64,000 nt of DNA, from positions 30,351 to 94,350 of the forward strand of contig CAJXYP010000010.1 in assembly GCA_913063225.1 (NCBI GenBank), in the 5' to 3' direction. The DNA is from an uncultured Cellvibrionales bacterium. Its GTDB lineage: Bacteria > Pseudomonadota > Gammaproteobacteria > Pseudomonadales > GM7GCV1. The notes beneath the pieces are model-generated. The model worked only from the letters and a program-made list of their open reading frames with translations. It was not told the DNA's origin and made no database searches. Shown here piece by piece: positions 1 through 9,055 of the stretch. The translations under genes and the position numbers were made by a program. Numbering within the stretch: the stretch's first letter is position 1; each line of letters opens with the position of its first letter.

Positions 1-1
1 T

Positions 2-100
2 CGTTGGCAATCCGAAGATCCTACTCAGGCCATGCCGGTAATGTTACAAGATTGGCGAGCGGAGACCCTTACCCCTCAGCTTATTAGCGGTGCAAGCTAA
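2..100 (+). CDS. rnd: Probable C-terminal end of ribonuclease D (partial)
   Basis: An open frame enters from the left edge and runs 32 codons to a TAA at 98-100. The last residues (DWRAETLTPQLIS) resemble the end of RNase D, where an Arg-containing helix closes the C-terminal HRDC region. The stop overlaps the next start in a TAATG arrangement, so the two genes are probably co-translated. In Pseudomonas and relatives rnd lies directly upstream of ycgL, which supports the call. Only the tail is visible, so the assignment rests mainly on context. Confidence 0.45.
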   Translation, partial: RWQSEDPTQAMPVMLQDWRAETLTPQLISGAS

Positions 101-420
101 TGCTTTTATGCCAGATATATCGCAGTACCAAAAAGAGCGAGACTTATCTCTACACGCGCTTTGAAGACAAACTAGAAAAGGTGCCAGACGATCTGATGAA
201 AAGCTTTGGCCGCGCAGAGGTAGCCATGACGCTGCGGCTTACCAAAAAACGTACATTGGCCAGGGCAGACGCGGCTAAGGTCATCCAAGAAATAGAAGAA
301 AAGGGGTTTTATTTGCAGCTGCCGCCGGTTTCATTTGTTCAAATGCCGGGGCAAGAGCAACTTGACGAGCAAATGGCCGAGATAGATGCGCTCAATGAAA
401 AAATTCCTCGGGGCGGTTAG
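100..420 (+). CDS. ycgL: YcgL family protein
   Basis: A 106-residue protein of the YcgL family, a small alpha/beta fold conserved in gammaproteobacteria with no settled biochemical role. Family marks are the opening CQIYRSTKKSETYLY, the VPDDLMKSFGRAE segment and the late FYLQLPP motif. Length matches the family (about 95-110). The ATG overlaps the preceding stop by one base, and the next gene follows after 6 bases, so it sits inside an rnd-ycgL-membrane protein transcription unit. Function in the cell is unknown. Confidence 0.9.
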   Translation: MLLCQIYRSTKKSETYLYTRFEDKLEKVPDDLMKSFGRAEVAMTLRLTKKRTLARADAAKVIQEIEEKGFYLQLPPVSFVQMPGQEQLDEQMAEIDALNEKIPRGG

Positions 421-426
421 CGGCTT

Positions 427-777
427 ATGAGTCCCACCTATTACTACGGATTATGGATCTTCTACGCTCTGGGCAGTTTGGTTGCCTATCGAGTTCTCTG
501 GGATTTTACTCGCTGGCCAAAAGTCTGGTGGTTGGGGTCCTTTATTCGGATTATGGCTGTGGTGGTAATAGTCACACCGGCTGCTCAGGCACAAGGCAGC
601 GTCTATTTGGCTCCGGCCTGGATAACTATGGCGTTTGATGAACTTCAGCGGCTTGGAGATGGTTGGCTTCGAGCCGGAGTTAATTTGATGTCGGCAACGG
701 CGATTGGATTATTGGTCTATTTTGTACATATTATTTATTCTTTTATACAAAGGCGTCGCAAGAAAAAACGGGCCTAA
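427..777 (+). CDS. Small integral membrane protein, function unknown
   Basis: A 116-residue protein I do not recognise by function. Three hydrophobic segments can be seen: residues about 5-22 (YYGLWIFYALGSLVAY), 35-55 (WWLGSFIRIMAVVVIVTPAAQAQ) and 88-108 (MSATAIGLLVYFVHIIYSF). A very basic tail (RRRKKKRA) would face the cytoplasm. The second segment ends in AAQAQ, which looks like a signal peptidase site but follows an earlier membrane segment. It starts 6 bases after ycgL and is probably co-transcribed. A role at the inner membrane is all that can be inferred. Confidence 0.7.
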   Translation: MSPTYYYGLWIFYALGSLVAYRVLWDFTRWPKVWWLGSFIRIMAVVVIVTPAAQAQGSVYLAPAWITMAFDELQRLGDGWLRAGVNLMSATAIGLLVYFVHIIYSFIQRRRKKKRA

Positions 778-863
778 TTGGCTCAAATCAAATAATCTGC
801 TACAAACCGGTTTTAAATTCTCAGATGTTTAAAGTGGTAATACCTTTTCGAGGGAGGAAGGCA

Positions 864-2543
864 TTGGAAAATACGGCTGTAATGGATGCGCTGCGAGGCG
901 CTTGGGATAAATATGGTATTCATCATAAGTTACCGGCTTCGAATATCCATACCTTTGCTGACCTTTTCGCTGAGAGCCTGAGTAAGTTTGGTGACCGGCC
1001 TGCATATTCCTGCTACAAAAAAACCATTAGCTTCGCTGAGCTAGACCAACTTTCATCGAAGTTAGCCACGTCTCTTCAAAAAAGAGAGTTCCTGCAGCCG
1101 GGCGATCGTATCGCTATACATCTACCCAACTTACTGCAGTATCCAGTGGCCGCCATGGCTATTCTCAAGGCTGGAATGACACTGGTGAATGTGAACCCTC
1201 TATACACTGATAGAGAGCTTGAAGCAGTGCTAAATGATTCTGGCGCCAAGCTGGTATTTAGCTTCGCCAATCTGGCCACAGAGCTGAATCAAGTGGTGGC
1301 TAGGACTCAAGTCCAAGAAGTAGTGATCACTGAATTTGCCGACTTTCACGGAACAGCAAGGCGCCTGCTGGTTAATGGCGTTTTACGATACGTTAAAAAG
1401 CAGGTTCCCAAATTAACCTGGCCAAAGAGTAGTTCCTTCAGGAGCCTTATTAGCGGAGTCGATCACAGCAGTTTTACGATGTATGAGTCTAAACCGGAAG
1501 ATATAGCGGTTCTGCAATACACCGGCGGTACCACTGGGAGAGCGAAGGGCGTAGTACTTACCCAGTCCAACCTGATTGATAATATGCGCCAGGTTTCTCA
1601 AGTTTATGAACATGCGAATTGGGATTCCGGCTGCATGCGCATGATGGTTCCGCTGCCTATGTACCATATTTATGCTTTTGACCTGAGTTTTTGCCATGGA
1701 CTGAGCAAGGGCAATGAATCTATATTAATTACCAACCCGAGAGATCTGGATACTTTTATCAAAGAGATGAAAGACTATCCTTTTGATGGGTTTATTGGTT
1801 TGAATACGTTGTTTAACGGGTTGATGAATAAACCGGAATTCTGCTCCCTGGATTTTTCGCGACTAAAACTTTGCCTTTCTGGAGGCATGGCACTTACTAG
1901 ACCTATAGCTGAGCGTTGGCATGAAGTTACCGGGGTTGGTATTTGCGAGGGGTATGGATTGACGGAATCTTCTGGAATATTGAGTGCAAATATTCCAGGT
2001 AATACGCGGTTGGGAACAGTGGGCGTAGCTTTCTCCAATACAGAAATCCGTTTGATTGACGATCAAAAAGCAGTCTGCGGTATTGATGAGCCCGGCGAGC
2101 TTTGTTTTCGCGGCCCAAATGCAATGCAAGGTTACTGGCAGCGCACCGATGCAACTGCTGAGGTAATCGATGCTGAAGGGTGGGTGCATACCGGCGATAT
2201 AGCGGTAATGGATCAGCAAGGTAGTTTGAGTATTGTTGATCGTAAAAAAGACATGATTATCGTGTCTGGCTTCAATGTGTATCCAAATGAGGTTGAAGAA
2301 GTGGTGATTACACATCCGGATGTGATCGAGTGTGCTGTGGTTGCAGGCAAGGGTGAGGCGGGTGAGTTTGTTAAGCTTTTTGTTGTTTCCTCAAGAGCCG
2401 ATTTAACCGAAGAAGAACTTTGTACCTACTGTCGCGAGAAGCTGACGCCATACAAAGTTCCTAAAGAAGTGGTATTTAGAGGCGAACTTCCCAAGTCAAA
2501 CGTTGGTAAAATACTACGCAAAGAATTACGCGACGAGGCTTAA
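864..2543 (+). CDS. fadD: Long-chain acyl-CoA synthetase FadD
   Basis: ATP-dependent activation of long-chain fatty acids to acyl-CoA, feeding beta-oxidation. Evidence is the adenylate-forming P-loop (YTGGTTGRAKG), the FadD-like stretch PNLLQYPVAAMAILKAGMTLVNVNPLYT, the GYGLTESS and GWVHTGDIA motifs, DRKKDMIIVSGFNVYPNEVE, and the C-terminal catalytic Lys in KSNVGKILRKELR. The frame is open from an ATG at 825, but a TTG at 864 has a strong AGGGAGGAAGG six to seven bases upstream. It gives 559 residues, matching E. coli FadD, so I prefer it. An ATG at 882 is also possible. Probably a peripheral inner-membrane enzyme. Confidence 0.85.
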   Translation: MENTAVMDALRGAWDKYGIHHKLPASNIHTFADLFAESLSKFGDRPAYSCYKKTISFAELDQLSSKLATSLQKREFLQPGDRIAIHLPNLLQYPVAAMAILKAGMTLVNVNPLYTDRELEAVLNDSGAKLVFSFANLATELNQVVARTQVQEVVITEFADFHGTARRLLVNGVLRYVKKQVPKLTWPKSSSFRSLISGVDHSSFTMYESKPEDIAVLQYTGGTTGRAKGVVLTQSNLIDNMRQVSQVYEHANWDSGCMRMMVPLPMYHIYAFDLSFCHGLSKGNESILITNPRDLDTFIKEMKDYPFDGFIGLNTLFNGLMNKPEFCSLDFSRLKLCLSGGMALTRPIAERWHEVTGVGICEGYGLTESSGILSANIPGNTRLGTVGVAFSNTEIRLIDDQKAVCGIDEPGELCFRGPNAMQGYWQRTDATAEVIDAEGWVHTGDIAVMDQQGSLSIVDRKKDMIIVSGFNVYPNEVEEVVITHPDVIECAVVAGKGEAGEFVKLFVVSSRADLTEEELCTYCREKLTPYKVPKEVVFRGELPKSNVGKILRKELRDEA

Positions 2544-2604
2544 AGCCTCAACAGACCCTAGCTATTTTTAGTAGGTGTTCTGATACCCAGAGCATAAAAA
2601 GAAT

Positions 2605-5600
2605 ATGTCCTTTTGCGCCGATCAGGTGGCATCTCAAATAAGCCAATGTTTTGTAAAAGACCGTAAGGAGCTTTTAGTCCTTAGCGGGCGCATTGCGCGA
2701 CGGCTGCATGCTGATCAACCTGCTTCAAATGATATTTCTCGTCTAGATAAGATGTTAGCGCAGGCTCAAAAGCGAGTAGTTGAGCGACGTAAACTCGTGC
2801 CGGATATAAATCTAGTAGCCGACCTGCCTATTAGTGGACACGCCAAAGAAATCACAGAGCTATTGGACGAAAATCAGGTAATTGTGGTGGCGGGTGAAAC
2901 GGGATCTGGAAAAACCACGCAGATACCCAAAATATGCCTTTTGTCTGGACTAGGTGTGCTTGGACGTATAGCTCACACCCAGCCACGACGAGTAGCCGCT
3001 CGTACCGTGGGGCAGCGCATAGCAAAAGAAATTGGTACCAATCTTGGAGAGCTTGTTGGCTACCAAGTGCGATTTAGTGACCAAAGTGGCCCGGATACAC
3101 TAATTAAATTAATGACCGATGGAATTCTGCTGTCCGAGATTCAAAGAGATCCGGAATTATTGGCCTACGACACCATAATTATTGATGAGGCTCACGAGCG
3201 CAGCCTAAATATAGACTTCTTATTGGGTTATTTAAAAGGGTTGCTGTCCCGGCGTCCGGACCTGAAGGTTATTGTTACATCGGCAACTATTGATTTAGCG
3301 CGTTTTTCTGAGTTCTTTAATAATGCTCCGGTTCTAGAGGTTAGTGGCCGGACTTATCCCGTCGAGATGGAATATCATCCTTCGCAGAGCGATAGCGATG
3401 AATTACTGGATCGAATTCAAGAAGCCGTGCATCACTGCCTGCAAAGCACTCCGCCTCATCGCGATGCTCGAGATATCCTGGTCTTCCTTAGCGGTGAACG
3501 CGAGATAAGAGAAACGGCCAAAAAGCTTAGGGATGCCAATATAAAAGGCCTGGACGTCCTGCCGCTATATTCCCGTTTAAGTGTTGCAGACCAGGACAAA
3601 GTTTTTCGCAGCGGTGGTCGTCGTCGAGTCGTTCTGGCAACCAATGTGGCGGAAACCTCAATCACCGTGCCGGGTATTGGTTTTGTGATCGATCCTGGTT
3701 TTGCGCGGATAAGCAGATTCAATGCGCGTACGCAGATCCAGCGGTTGCCTATCGAAGCAATTTCTCAAGCCAGTGCAAATCAGCGGGCCGGGCGCAGTGG
3801 CCGTATCGCCCCGGGAATTTGCCTAAGACTCTATTCAGAAGAAGATTTTATAGCTAGGCCAGAGTTTACGGATCCGGAAGTATTACGTACCAATTTGTCC
3901 GCCGTTATATTGCGAATGGCGGCCTTAGATTTTGGTGATATCCGACAGTTCCCCTTTATTGAACCACCGGATAGCAGGCAGATCAACGCGGGTATTAGGC
4001 AGCTTCAGGAATTACAGTTGCTCAATGCTGATTCGTCGCTATCCACCATTGGGCGAGAGGTTGCGAAGCTTCCGGTAGATCCACAATTTGCTCGTATGCT
4101 GTGGGAGGCAAGAACTCGACTCTGTCTCAAAGAATTGTTGATTATTGTCTCTGCTCTTACGGTACAAGACCCAAGAGAGCGCCCGGCAGAAAAACGTCAG
4201 CAAGCTGACGAGAAGCATCGAAAGTTTCATGATGAAAAGTCAGATTTTATTGCCTACCTGAATATATGGAATGCCTGGGAATCAGAGCGTCAGGCATTAA
4301 CCAATCGACAGCTTCGAACTTGGTGCGAACGTAACTACCTTTCTTTTATGCGGATGCGCGAATGGCGAGATATTCACCGTCAACTTCGCATACTAGCGCA
4401 TGAACAAAACTGGAAAGAAAACCAGAAACCAGCCCAGTTTCAGGAAATACATGAGAGTTTGCTGACGGGGCTGTTGAGTCATATCGGATTTCGTCGGGAT
4501 AACTCGGAATACCTGGGTGCTCGTAACCGGATATTTAAGATTTTTCCTGGGTCTAGTCTCTTCAAAGCTCGGCCCAAGTGGATTGTGGCGGGCGAGATGC
4601 TTGAGACCAGTCAGTTGTTTGCTCATCAGGTGGCCGCTATTGAGCCTGAGTGGCTAGAACCTTTGGCCGCGCATCTCATTCAGGATGAATACTTGGAGCC
4701 CAGTTATGACTCAAAGCGAGGTGAAGTCACCGCGCGCCTGCGCAGAACACTTTTTGGTTTGCTGTTAAGAGATGATCAAAGAGTTAGTTATAAAAAGGTT
4801 GATCCTGAAGCCTGTCATCAAATTTTTCTGCGCGAAGCATTGGCCAATGGACGCTATCGCAGAGCCTCCAGATTTTTGCAACACAATAAGAGTGTGATTC
4901 TCGAACTGGAAGAGCTGCAAGATCGAGCTCGACGATCTGATCTTAGCCCTTCAGAAGAAGACCTATACGATTTTTATGCGGCCCGAGTAGATAAAGAGGT
5001 TTTGGACTACGCCAGTTTTGACTCCTGGCTTAAAAATATCAACGCAGAACAGCCAGAGCGGTTATTTCTGGACAGAGATAAACTGCTTCAGCGCGCAGAG
5101 CTAAACCTTCGGGATCAGTTTCCGGATCGTCTGCAAGAGGCTGGAATAACCTACCCGCTGCGCTATCAGTTTGATCCCAACGCAGATTCGGATGGTGTCA
5201 CCGCGGAGATAAACCTGGAGTCTTTGCAGGGCTTTCCTCAATACCTGGGTGAGTGGTTAGTGCCGGGCATGCTAGAAGAAAAAGTTAGTCTGTTGTTACG
5301 GAGCCTGCCCAAGAAAGCTAGACGATCGCTTCTGCCCATAAATGACAAAGCGCAACAATTTACGTTGGATGTAACGGCGATAAATAGTCCTTTAACGGAA
5401 ACTCTATGTAATTGGTTAATACGGTCTCAGGGTGTAGATCTGTCCTTTGATGATTTTGATAGCTCAGTATTGCCAGCGTATTTTCGAATGAACTATGCGT
5501 TGGTAGGTGATTCCGGTGAGCGGCTTGAGAATACAAAGGATCTAGCGGAGCTAAAAAACCGTTACCGACAACATGCCGAGGAAGCGGTTGTAACGCTGTC

Positions 5601-6516
5601 TTCTCAGGAAGACCTAGATGTAGAGGTAACCGAGTGGAGCTTTGGTGAACTTGCCGAGCACAAAGAGATACAGCATCAGGGTCGCACGCTAAGAGTTTGG
5701 CCGGGACTGGAAGACAGAGGCTCGTCGGTGCAGATTCGAAGTTTTAGTACCGCTCTGGAAGCTGCCAAGGTTAGCAGGCGCGGCCTGGCCAGGCTTTATT
5801 GCCTTTCGAATAAGCAGGCATACCAATATTTGGGTAAAGAGTTGTTTAAGGGGAAAACACTCCAGTTAATCTCTTTTGATCACAAGGATAAAGAGGCCTT
5901 AGTCGAAGAAATAATATTAACAGCAGTATCAGAGTGCTTTGAGGTCAACTTGGGAAAGGTGAGGAGCAAATCTCAATTCGAACAGGAATTGAATAAAGGT
6001 AAGCCTGAATTGGTTCCAAAAGCGTTGGAATTAGAAAAATTAGTATTGAAAATGGGTCAAACCGCCCAAGATATCAATTCTAGCTTGAAGGGCCTGGGTA
6101 AGAACTACCAGGATCTTAAGCAAGATATCGCTAATCAGATGCAATACCTGCTCTGCGCGGAAGTTTTTTTTGATACGCAGAGCAAATGGCGGACTCAACT
6201 ACCACGGTATTTGACGGCGATTCAGGGTCGTTTGCAGAAGCTTGAGTCCAGAGGCGCGGATCCCGATGCGCAAGCAAGGCTGTTGGTAGATCCGGAGTGG
6301 CAACGCTATTTGCAACTTCATGACTATCGGCAGCAGGATAACCAAAGGGATTGGCCCGAATTAGACACCTATAGGTGGATGATTGAGGAGTATAGAGTGT
6401 CGCTTTTTGCCCAACCTATGAAAACGGTTTTACCGGTATCAAAAAAGCGTCTGGATAAATTGGTGTCAGATATGGAGAAGTCTGGAAAAAGCTTCATTGC
6501 GCGCGGCACTAAATAA
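2605..6516 (+). CDS. hrpA: ATP-dependent RNA helicase HrpA
   Basis: A 1303-residue DEAH-box helicase, the usual length of HrpA. Visible motifs are Walker A GETGSGKTTQIPK, DEAH (IIIDEAHERSLNIDFLLG), SAT (VIVTSATIDLARFSEFF), and the C-terminal helicase motifs TNVAETSITVPGI and QRAGRSGRIAPGICLRLYS. The long C-terminal half (DUF3418 region) is specific to HrpA and absent from HrpB. HrpA acts in the cytoplasm on RNA; in E. coli it is linked to fimbrial mRNA processing and rescue of stalled ribosomes. It is transcribed alone, with 61 bases before it and 74 after. Confidence 0.96.
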   Translation: MSFCADQVASQISQCFVKDRKELLVLSGRIARRLHADQPASNDISRLDKMLAQAQKRVVERRKLVPDINLVADLPISGHAKEITELLDENQVIVVAGETGSGKTTQIPKICLLSGLGVLGRIAHTQPRRVAARTVGQRIAKEIGTNLGELVGYQVRFSDQSGPDTLIKLMTDGILLSEIQRDPELLAYDTIIIDEAHERSLNIDFLLGYLKGLLSRRPDLKVIVTSATIDLARFSEFFNNAPVLEVSGRTYPVEMEYHPSQSDSDELLDRIQEAVHHCLQSTPPHRDARDILVFLSGEREIRETAKKLRDANIKGLDVLPLYSRLSVADQDKVFRSGGRRRVVLATNVAETSITVPGIGFVIDPGFARISRFNARTQIQRLPIEAISQASANQRAGRSGRIAPGICLRLYSEEDFIARPEFTDPEVLRTNLSAVILRMAALDFGDIRQFPFIEPPDSRQINAGIRQLQELQLLNADSSLSTIGREVAKLPVDPQFARMLWEARTRLCLKELLIIVSALTVQDPRERPAEKRQQADEKHRKFHDEKSDFIAYLNIWNAWESERQALTNRQLRTWCERNYLSFMRMREWRDIHRQLRILAHEQNWKENQKPAQFQEIHESLLTGLLSHIGFRRDNSEYLGARNRIFKIFPGSSLFKARPKWIVAGEMLETSQLFAHQVAAIEPEWLEPLAAHLIQDEYLEPSYDSKRGEVTARLRRTLFGLLLRDDQRVSYKKVDPEACHQIFLREALANGRYRRASRFLQHNKSVILELEELQDRARRSDLSPSEEDLYDFYAARVDKEVLDYASFDSWLKNINAEQPERLFLDRDKLLQRAELNLRDQFPDRLQEAGITYPLRYQFDPNADSDGVTAEINLESLQGFPQYLGEWLVPGMLEEKVSLLLRSLPKKARRSLLPINDKAQQFTLDVTAINSPLTETLCNWLIRSQGVDLSFDDFDSSVLPAYFRMNYALVGDSGERLENTKDLAELKNRYRQHAEEAVVTLSSQEDLDVEVTEWSFGELAEHKEIQHQGRTLRVWPGLEDRGSSVQIRSFSTALEAAKVSRRGLARLYCLSNKQAYQYLGKELFKGKTLQLISFDHKDKEALVEEIILTAVSECFEVNLGKVRSKSQFEQELNKGKPELVPKALELEKLVLKMGQTAQDINSSLKGLGKNYQDLKQDIANQMQYLLCAEVFFDTQSKWRTQLPRYLTAIQGRLQKLESRGADPDAQARLLVDPEWQRYLQLHDYRQQDNQRDWPELDTYRWMIEEYRVSLFAQPMKTVLPVSKKRLDKLVSDMEKSGKSFIARGTK

Positions 6517-6519
6517 TAA

Positions 6520-6549
6520 TTGTAGGCGCGTGTAATACGCCGCTAAAAT
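6520..6549 (+). promoter_or_regulatory. Putative sigma-70 promoter for mlaA
   Basis: TTGTAG at 6520-6525 and TAAAAT at 6544-6549 are separated by 18 bases, in the gap between hrpA and mlaA. A strong ribosome binding site (AGGAGGGG) follows just ahead of the mlaA ATG. The call rests on sequence likeness only. Confidence 0.4.
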
Positions 6550-6590
6550 GTACGTCTAGTAGTAGTACACAACCGACCCCAGGAGGGGAT

Positions 6591-7373
6591 ATGTTTAGAC
6601 CCCACAGGTCAAAACAGCAAAGCCGAGAGAACAAGGGGTTCGCGTTCTCCGGAGCATTGGTATCCGGTATTTTTATGGTCGCTGCGCTTGTAGGCGGAAT
6701 TACTGCTGCCTATGCGCAATCTACGGTTGAAGACGACCCCTGGGAATCCTTTAACCGGGATATGTATGGCTTTAATATTTTGGCTGATAAGTTTTTTGCG
6801 AAACCGATTGCCTATGCCTATAAGGCTGTGTTGCCTGACATCGCTGAACGAGCTGTAGAGCGGGTGTTTAATAATCTTGGTGATTTTGGTAGTGCGGTAA
6901 ATAATTTGGCTCAGGGAAAGCTTGAGGCCTCTGCTAACAATACTGGCAGGTTTTTAATAAATTCTACTTTCGGAATCGGTGGCTTGTTGGATCTTGCAGA
7001 TAATATCGGTTTGGAAAAGGAAGAAGCTGAAGACTTTGGTCAGACGCTGGCTGTTTGGGGAGTACGTACCGGCCCTTATCTGGTACTACCCTTTTTGGGA
7101 CCTAGTTCTCTAAGAGATGCTTCGGCAAGAATAGTGGACAGCAATTTGCAACCGCAAATCTATTTAGAAGACGTTGGCGCTCGCAATACCGTTAGAGTAA
7201 TAGATATAGTAACGATTCGAGCTAGATACATAGATATTGAAAAAACATTGCCAGAGAAAGACCCCTACACTTTCGTGCGGGATGCTTACCTTCAGCGACG
7301 TGCATATCAGGTATTGGATGGCGAAGTTGTTGATGATTTTGGAAGTGATGAATCAGGCAATTTTCTTGATTGA
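6591..7373 (+). CDS. mlaA: MlaA/VacJ family outer-membrane lipid asymmetry protein
   Basis: A 260-residue VacJ-family protein. Diagnostic segments are DPWESFNRDMYGFN after the signal, the NNLGDFGSAVNNLAQGK helix, GRFLINSTFGIGGLLDLA and GPYLVLPFLGPSSLRDA. MlaA sits in the outer membrane with a porin and removes phospholipid from the outer leaflet, passing it to MlaC. The N-terminus has a basic leader, a hydrophobic stretch (about residues 22-40) and a signal-peptidase-I-like ITAAYAQS site, but no lipobox Cys. MlaA is usually a lipoprotein, so this is odd. mlaA followed by rssB and rssC matches Pseudomonas gene order. The ATG has a strong AGGAGGGG site. Confidence 0.93.
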   Translation: MFRPHRSKQQSRENKGFAFSGALVSGIFMVAALVGGITAAYAQSTVEDDPWESFNRDMYGFNILADKFFAKPIAYAYKAVLPDIAERAVERVFNNLGDFGSAVNNLAQGKLEASANNTGRFLINSTFGIGGLLDLADNIGLEKEEAEDFGQTLAVWGVRTGPYLVLPFLGPSSLRDASARIVDSNLQPQIYLEDVGARNTVRVIDIVTIRARYIDIEKTLPEKDPYTFVRDAYLQRRAYQVLDGEVVDDFGSDESGNFLD

Positions 7374-7386
7374 GGTAGAAATCTGA

Positions 7387-8571
7387 GTGTATCACCAGCG
7401 GATATTGCTAGCGCATGACGATCCGGAGATACGTTCACGTATTGCTTCGGTTTTGCGTAAAAACTGTTTTGAAATTGAAGTGCGCGATAGTATTGATGGC
7501 GTTCTAAGCTTCGATAGTTGTGAAAAACCAGATGTGGTGATGTGTCGGCTGGCTTGGTGCGACGATATCGAGAAGATTCTCAAAGAAACTGGCCCCAAAA
7601 GACATACCATTCAATTTGTTCAGCTTTTTGGCCCGCAGTCTGCGGAAATAGTTCTAAAAGCTTTCCATCGGGAAAATCACGACTGCCTGCAGGTACCCGC
7701 CAGCGAACGATCTATATTGCTGTCTATTGGCCGGGCTATCGAACGACGTGATCTGCTAGCCAAAAATTTAAGAGCAAAGCGCAGACTGGAAACTTCCAAT
7801 CATAAGTTGGAACACAGTTTGGGGTTATTGGAAGCTGATGCTTTAGCCGGTCGGCAGATGCAGCAAAACCTTTTGCCGTCATCCCCAATTGTTAACCCGC
7901 CTTACTATTACGCCCGTTTGATTTGCCCGTCTCTTTATCTGAGCGGCGACTTCGTAAATTACGCGCGTGCCCTAGATGACTATTTGCTCTTTTATCTGCT
8001 AGATGTATCCGGCCACGGAGCCTCATCGGCTTTTGTTACGGTAATGGTTCGGCAGCTAATGCGCCGACTGGTTCGCCGCCACATCAAAAGAAAGGATCGT
8101 GAAGCGCTTAAGCGCGCTCCCGGCGGATTTTTGGAGCGCATCAACGAAGTGATGGGAGACAACGATCTAGATAAACATCTCACCATGTTTGCAGGATCAA
8201 TTAACTTAAAAGAAAACCGCCTGCGCTATTCGATAGGCGCGCAAATGCCGATGCCGATCCTTATTACGGATGAGGGAGCTGAGTTTTTGCCGGGTAAGGG
8301 CAAGCCTGTTGGACTGTTCCCAGATGGTAAATGGGAAGTTATTGAACGCGAGATGCCTGAGAAATATATACTCATTGCTTTCTCGGATGGTGTATTGGAG
8401 CAATTGCCGGATATGAGTTTATTGGAGCAAGAAGCTTTTATGCTGAAAAAGTTGAAAAAATGCCCACCAGATATTAATAAAGTATTGCCGAGGTTGGGCA
8501 TCAACGAAGTTGATAAACTTCCGGACGATATAGCCGTATTTTTGTTTGCCCGCGGATACCATGAAAGCTGA
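7387..8571 (+). CDS. rssB: RssB-like PP2C phosphatase with a degenerate receiver domain
   Basis: A 394-residue protein: receiver-like domain (about 1-120), coiled linker (about 125-155), and PP2C/SpoIIE-type phosphatase domain (about 155-390). Phosphatase metal-ligand motifs are intact: LSGDFVNY, LLDVSGHGASSAF, FSDGVLEQL and LPDDIAVFLF. In the Pseudomonas relative, of the same length, this protein acts with RssC to control sigma-S stability. Here the receiver keeps the N-terminal acidic pair (D11, D12), but the phospho-acceptor position in PDVVMCRLAW is Arg54 and the Lys position is Val103. It therefore should not be phosphorylated in the usual way. The GTG start lies 13 bases after mlaA. It overlaps rssC. 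Confidence 0.88.
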   Translation: MYHQRILLAHDDPEIRSRIASVLRKNCFEIEVRDSIDGVLSFDSCEKPDVVMCRLAWCDDIEKILKETGPKRHTIQFVQLFGPQSAEIVLKAFHRENHDCLQVPASERSILLSIGRAIERRDLLAKNLRAKRRLETSNHKLEHSLGLLEADALAGRQMQQNLLPSSPIVNPPYYYARLICPSLYLSGDFVNYARALDDYLLFYLLDVSGHGASSAFVTVMVRQLMRRLVRRHIKRKDREALKRAPGGFLERINEVMGDNDLDKHLTMFAGSINLKENRLRYSIGAQMPMPILITDEGAEFLPGKGKPVGLFPDGKWEVIEREMPEKYILIAFSDGVLEQLPDMSLLEQEAFMLKKLKKCPPDINKVLPRLGINEVDKLPDDIAVFLFARGYHES

Positions 8572-9055
8572 AAACCGAATTTTTTACGCCGAAGATGACG
8601 GCAACTACTATCTGCGCTTTTTAGGGGATGTGCGGGTTACCTTTTGCGTAACGCTAAGTAGTTACTTGGATCGTCTATTTATTACTGAAAATATAGAGTC
8701 GGTAGTTGTCGACCTTCTATCCGCTAAAGCAGTTGATAGCACAACCCTCGGATTACTTGCCAAAATGGCACTGTTTCTGCACAACAAAAGAAACTTACAG
8801 CCTCTTCTGCTAGTCGAAGACCCTTCCATGATTCGGCTGCTTGGATCCATGGGAATTGATGAGATTTTTAGTTTTGTTTCGGAGCTTCCCGAAAATGTCG
8901 AGCAGGTAAAAGAACTACCCTTTGCTTCAGCGGATAACGACGAAGCACGACTCAAAGTTATAGAAGCCCACAAGATACTAATGGGCATGAATAATAAAAA
9001 CATGAATGCCTTTTCTGACCTGGTTAAAAGTCTTGAAGGTGAAGGCGCTAATTAG
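8561..9055 (+). CDS. rssC: RssC-like anti-sigma factor antagonist (STAS domain)
   Basis: A STAS-domain protein of 164 residues, counted from the ATG at 8561, which overlaps the end of rssB by 11 bases. The STAS core includes VVVDLLSAKAVDSTTLGLLAKMA, with Ser at the position usually phosphorylated in antagonists of the SpoIIAA type (VDSTTLG), followed by LLVEDPSMIRLLGSMGIDEIF. The overlap with a PP2C phosphatase gene suggests the usual partner switch, with RssB dephosphorylating RssC at this Ser. The output, sigma-S control as in Pseudomonas, is inferred. The gene ends exactly where convergent tal ends. Confidence 0.85.
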   Translation: MKAENRIFYAEDDGNYYLRFLGDVRVTFCVTLSSYLDRLFITENIESVVVDLLSAKAVDSTTLGLLAKMALFLHNKRNLQPLLLVEDPSMIRLLGSMGIDEIFSFVSELPENVEQVKELPFASADNDEARLKVIEAHKILMGMNNKNMNAFSDLVKSLEGEGAN

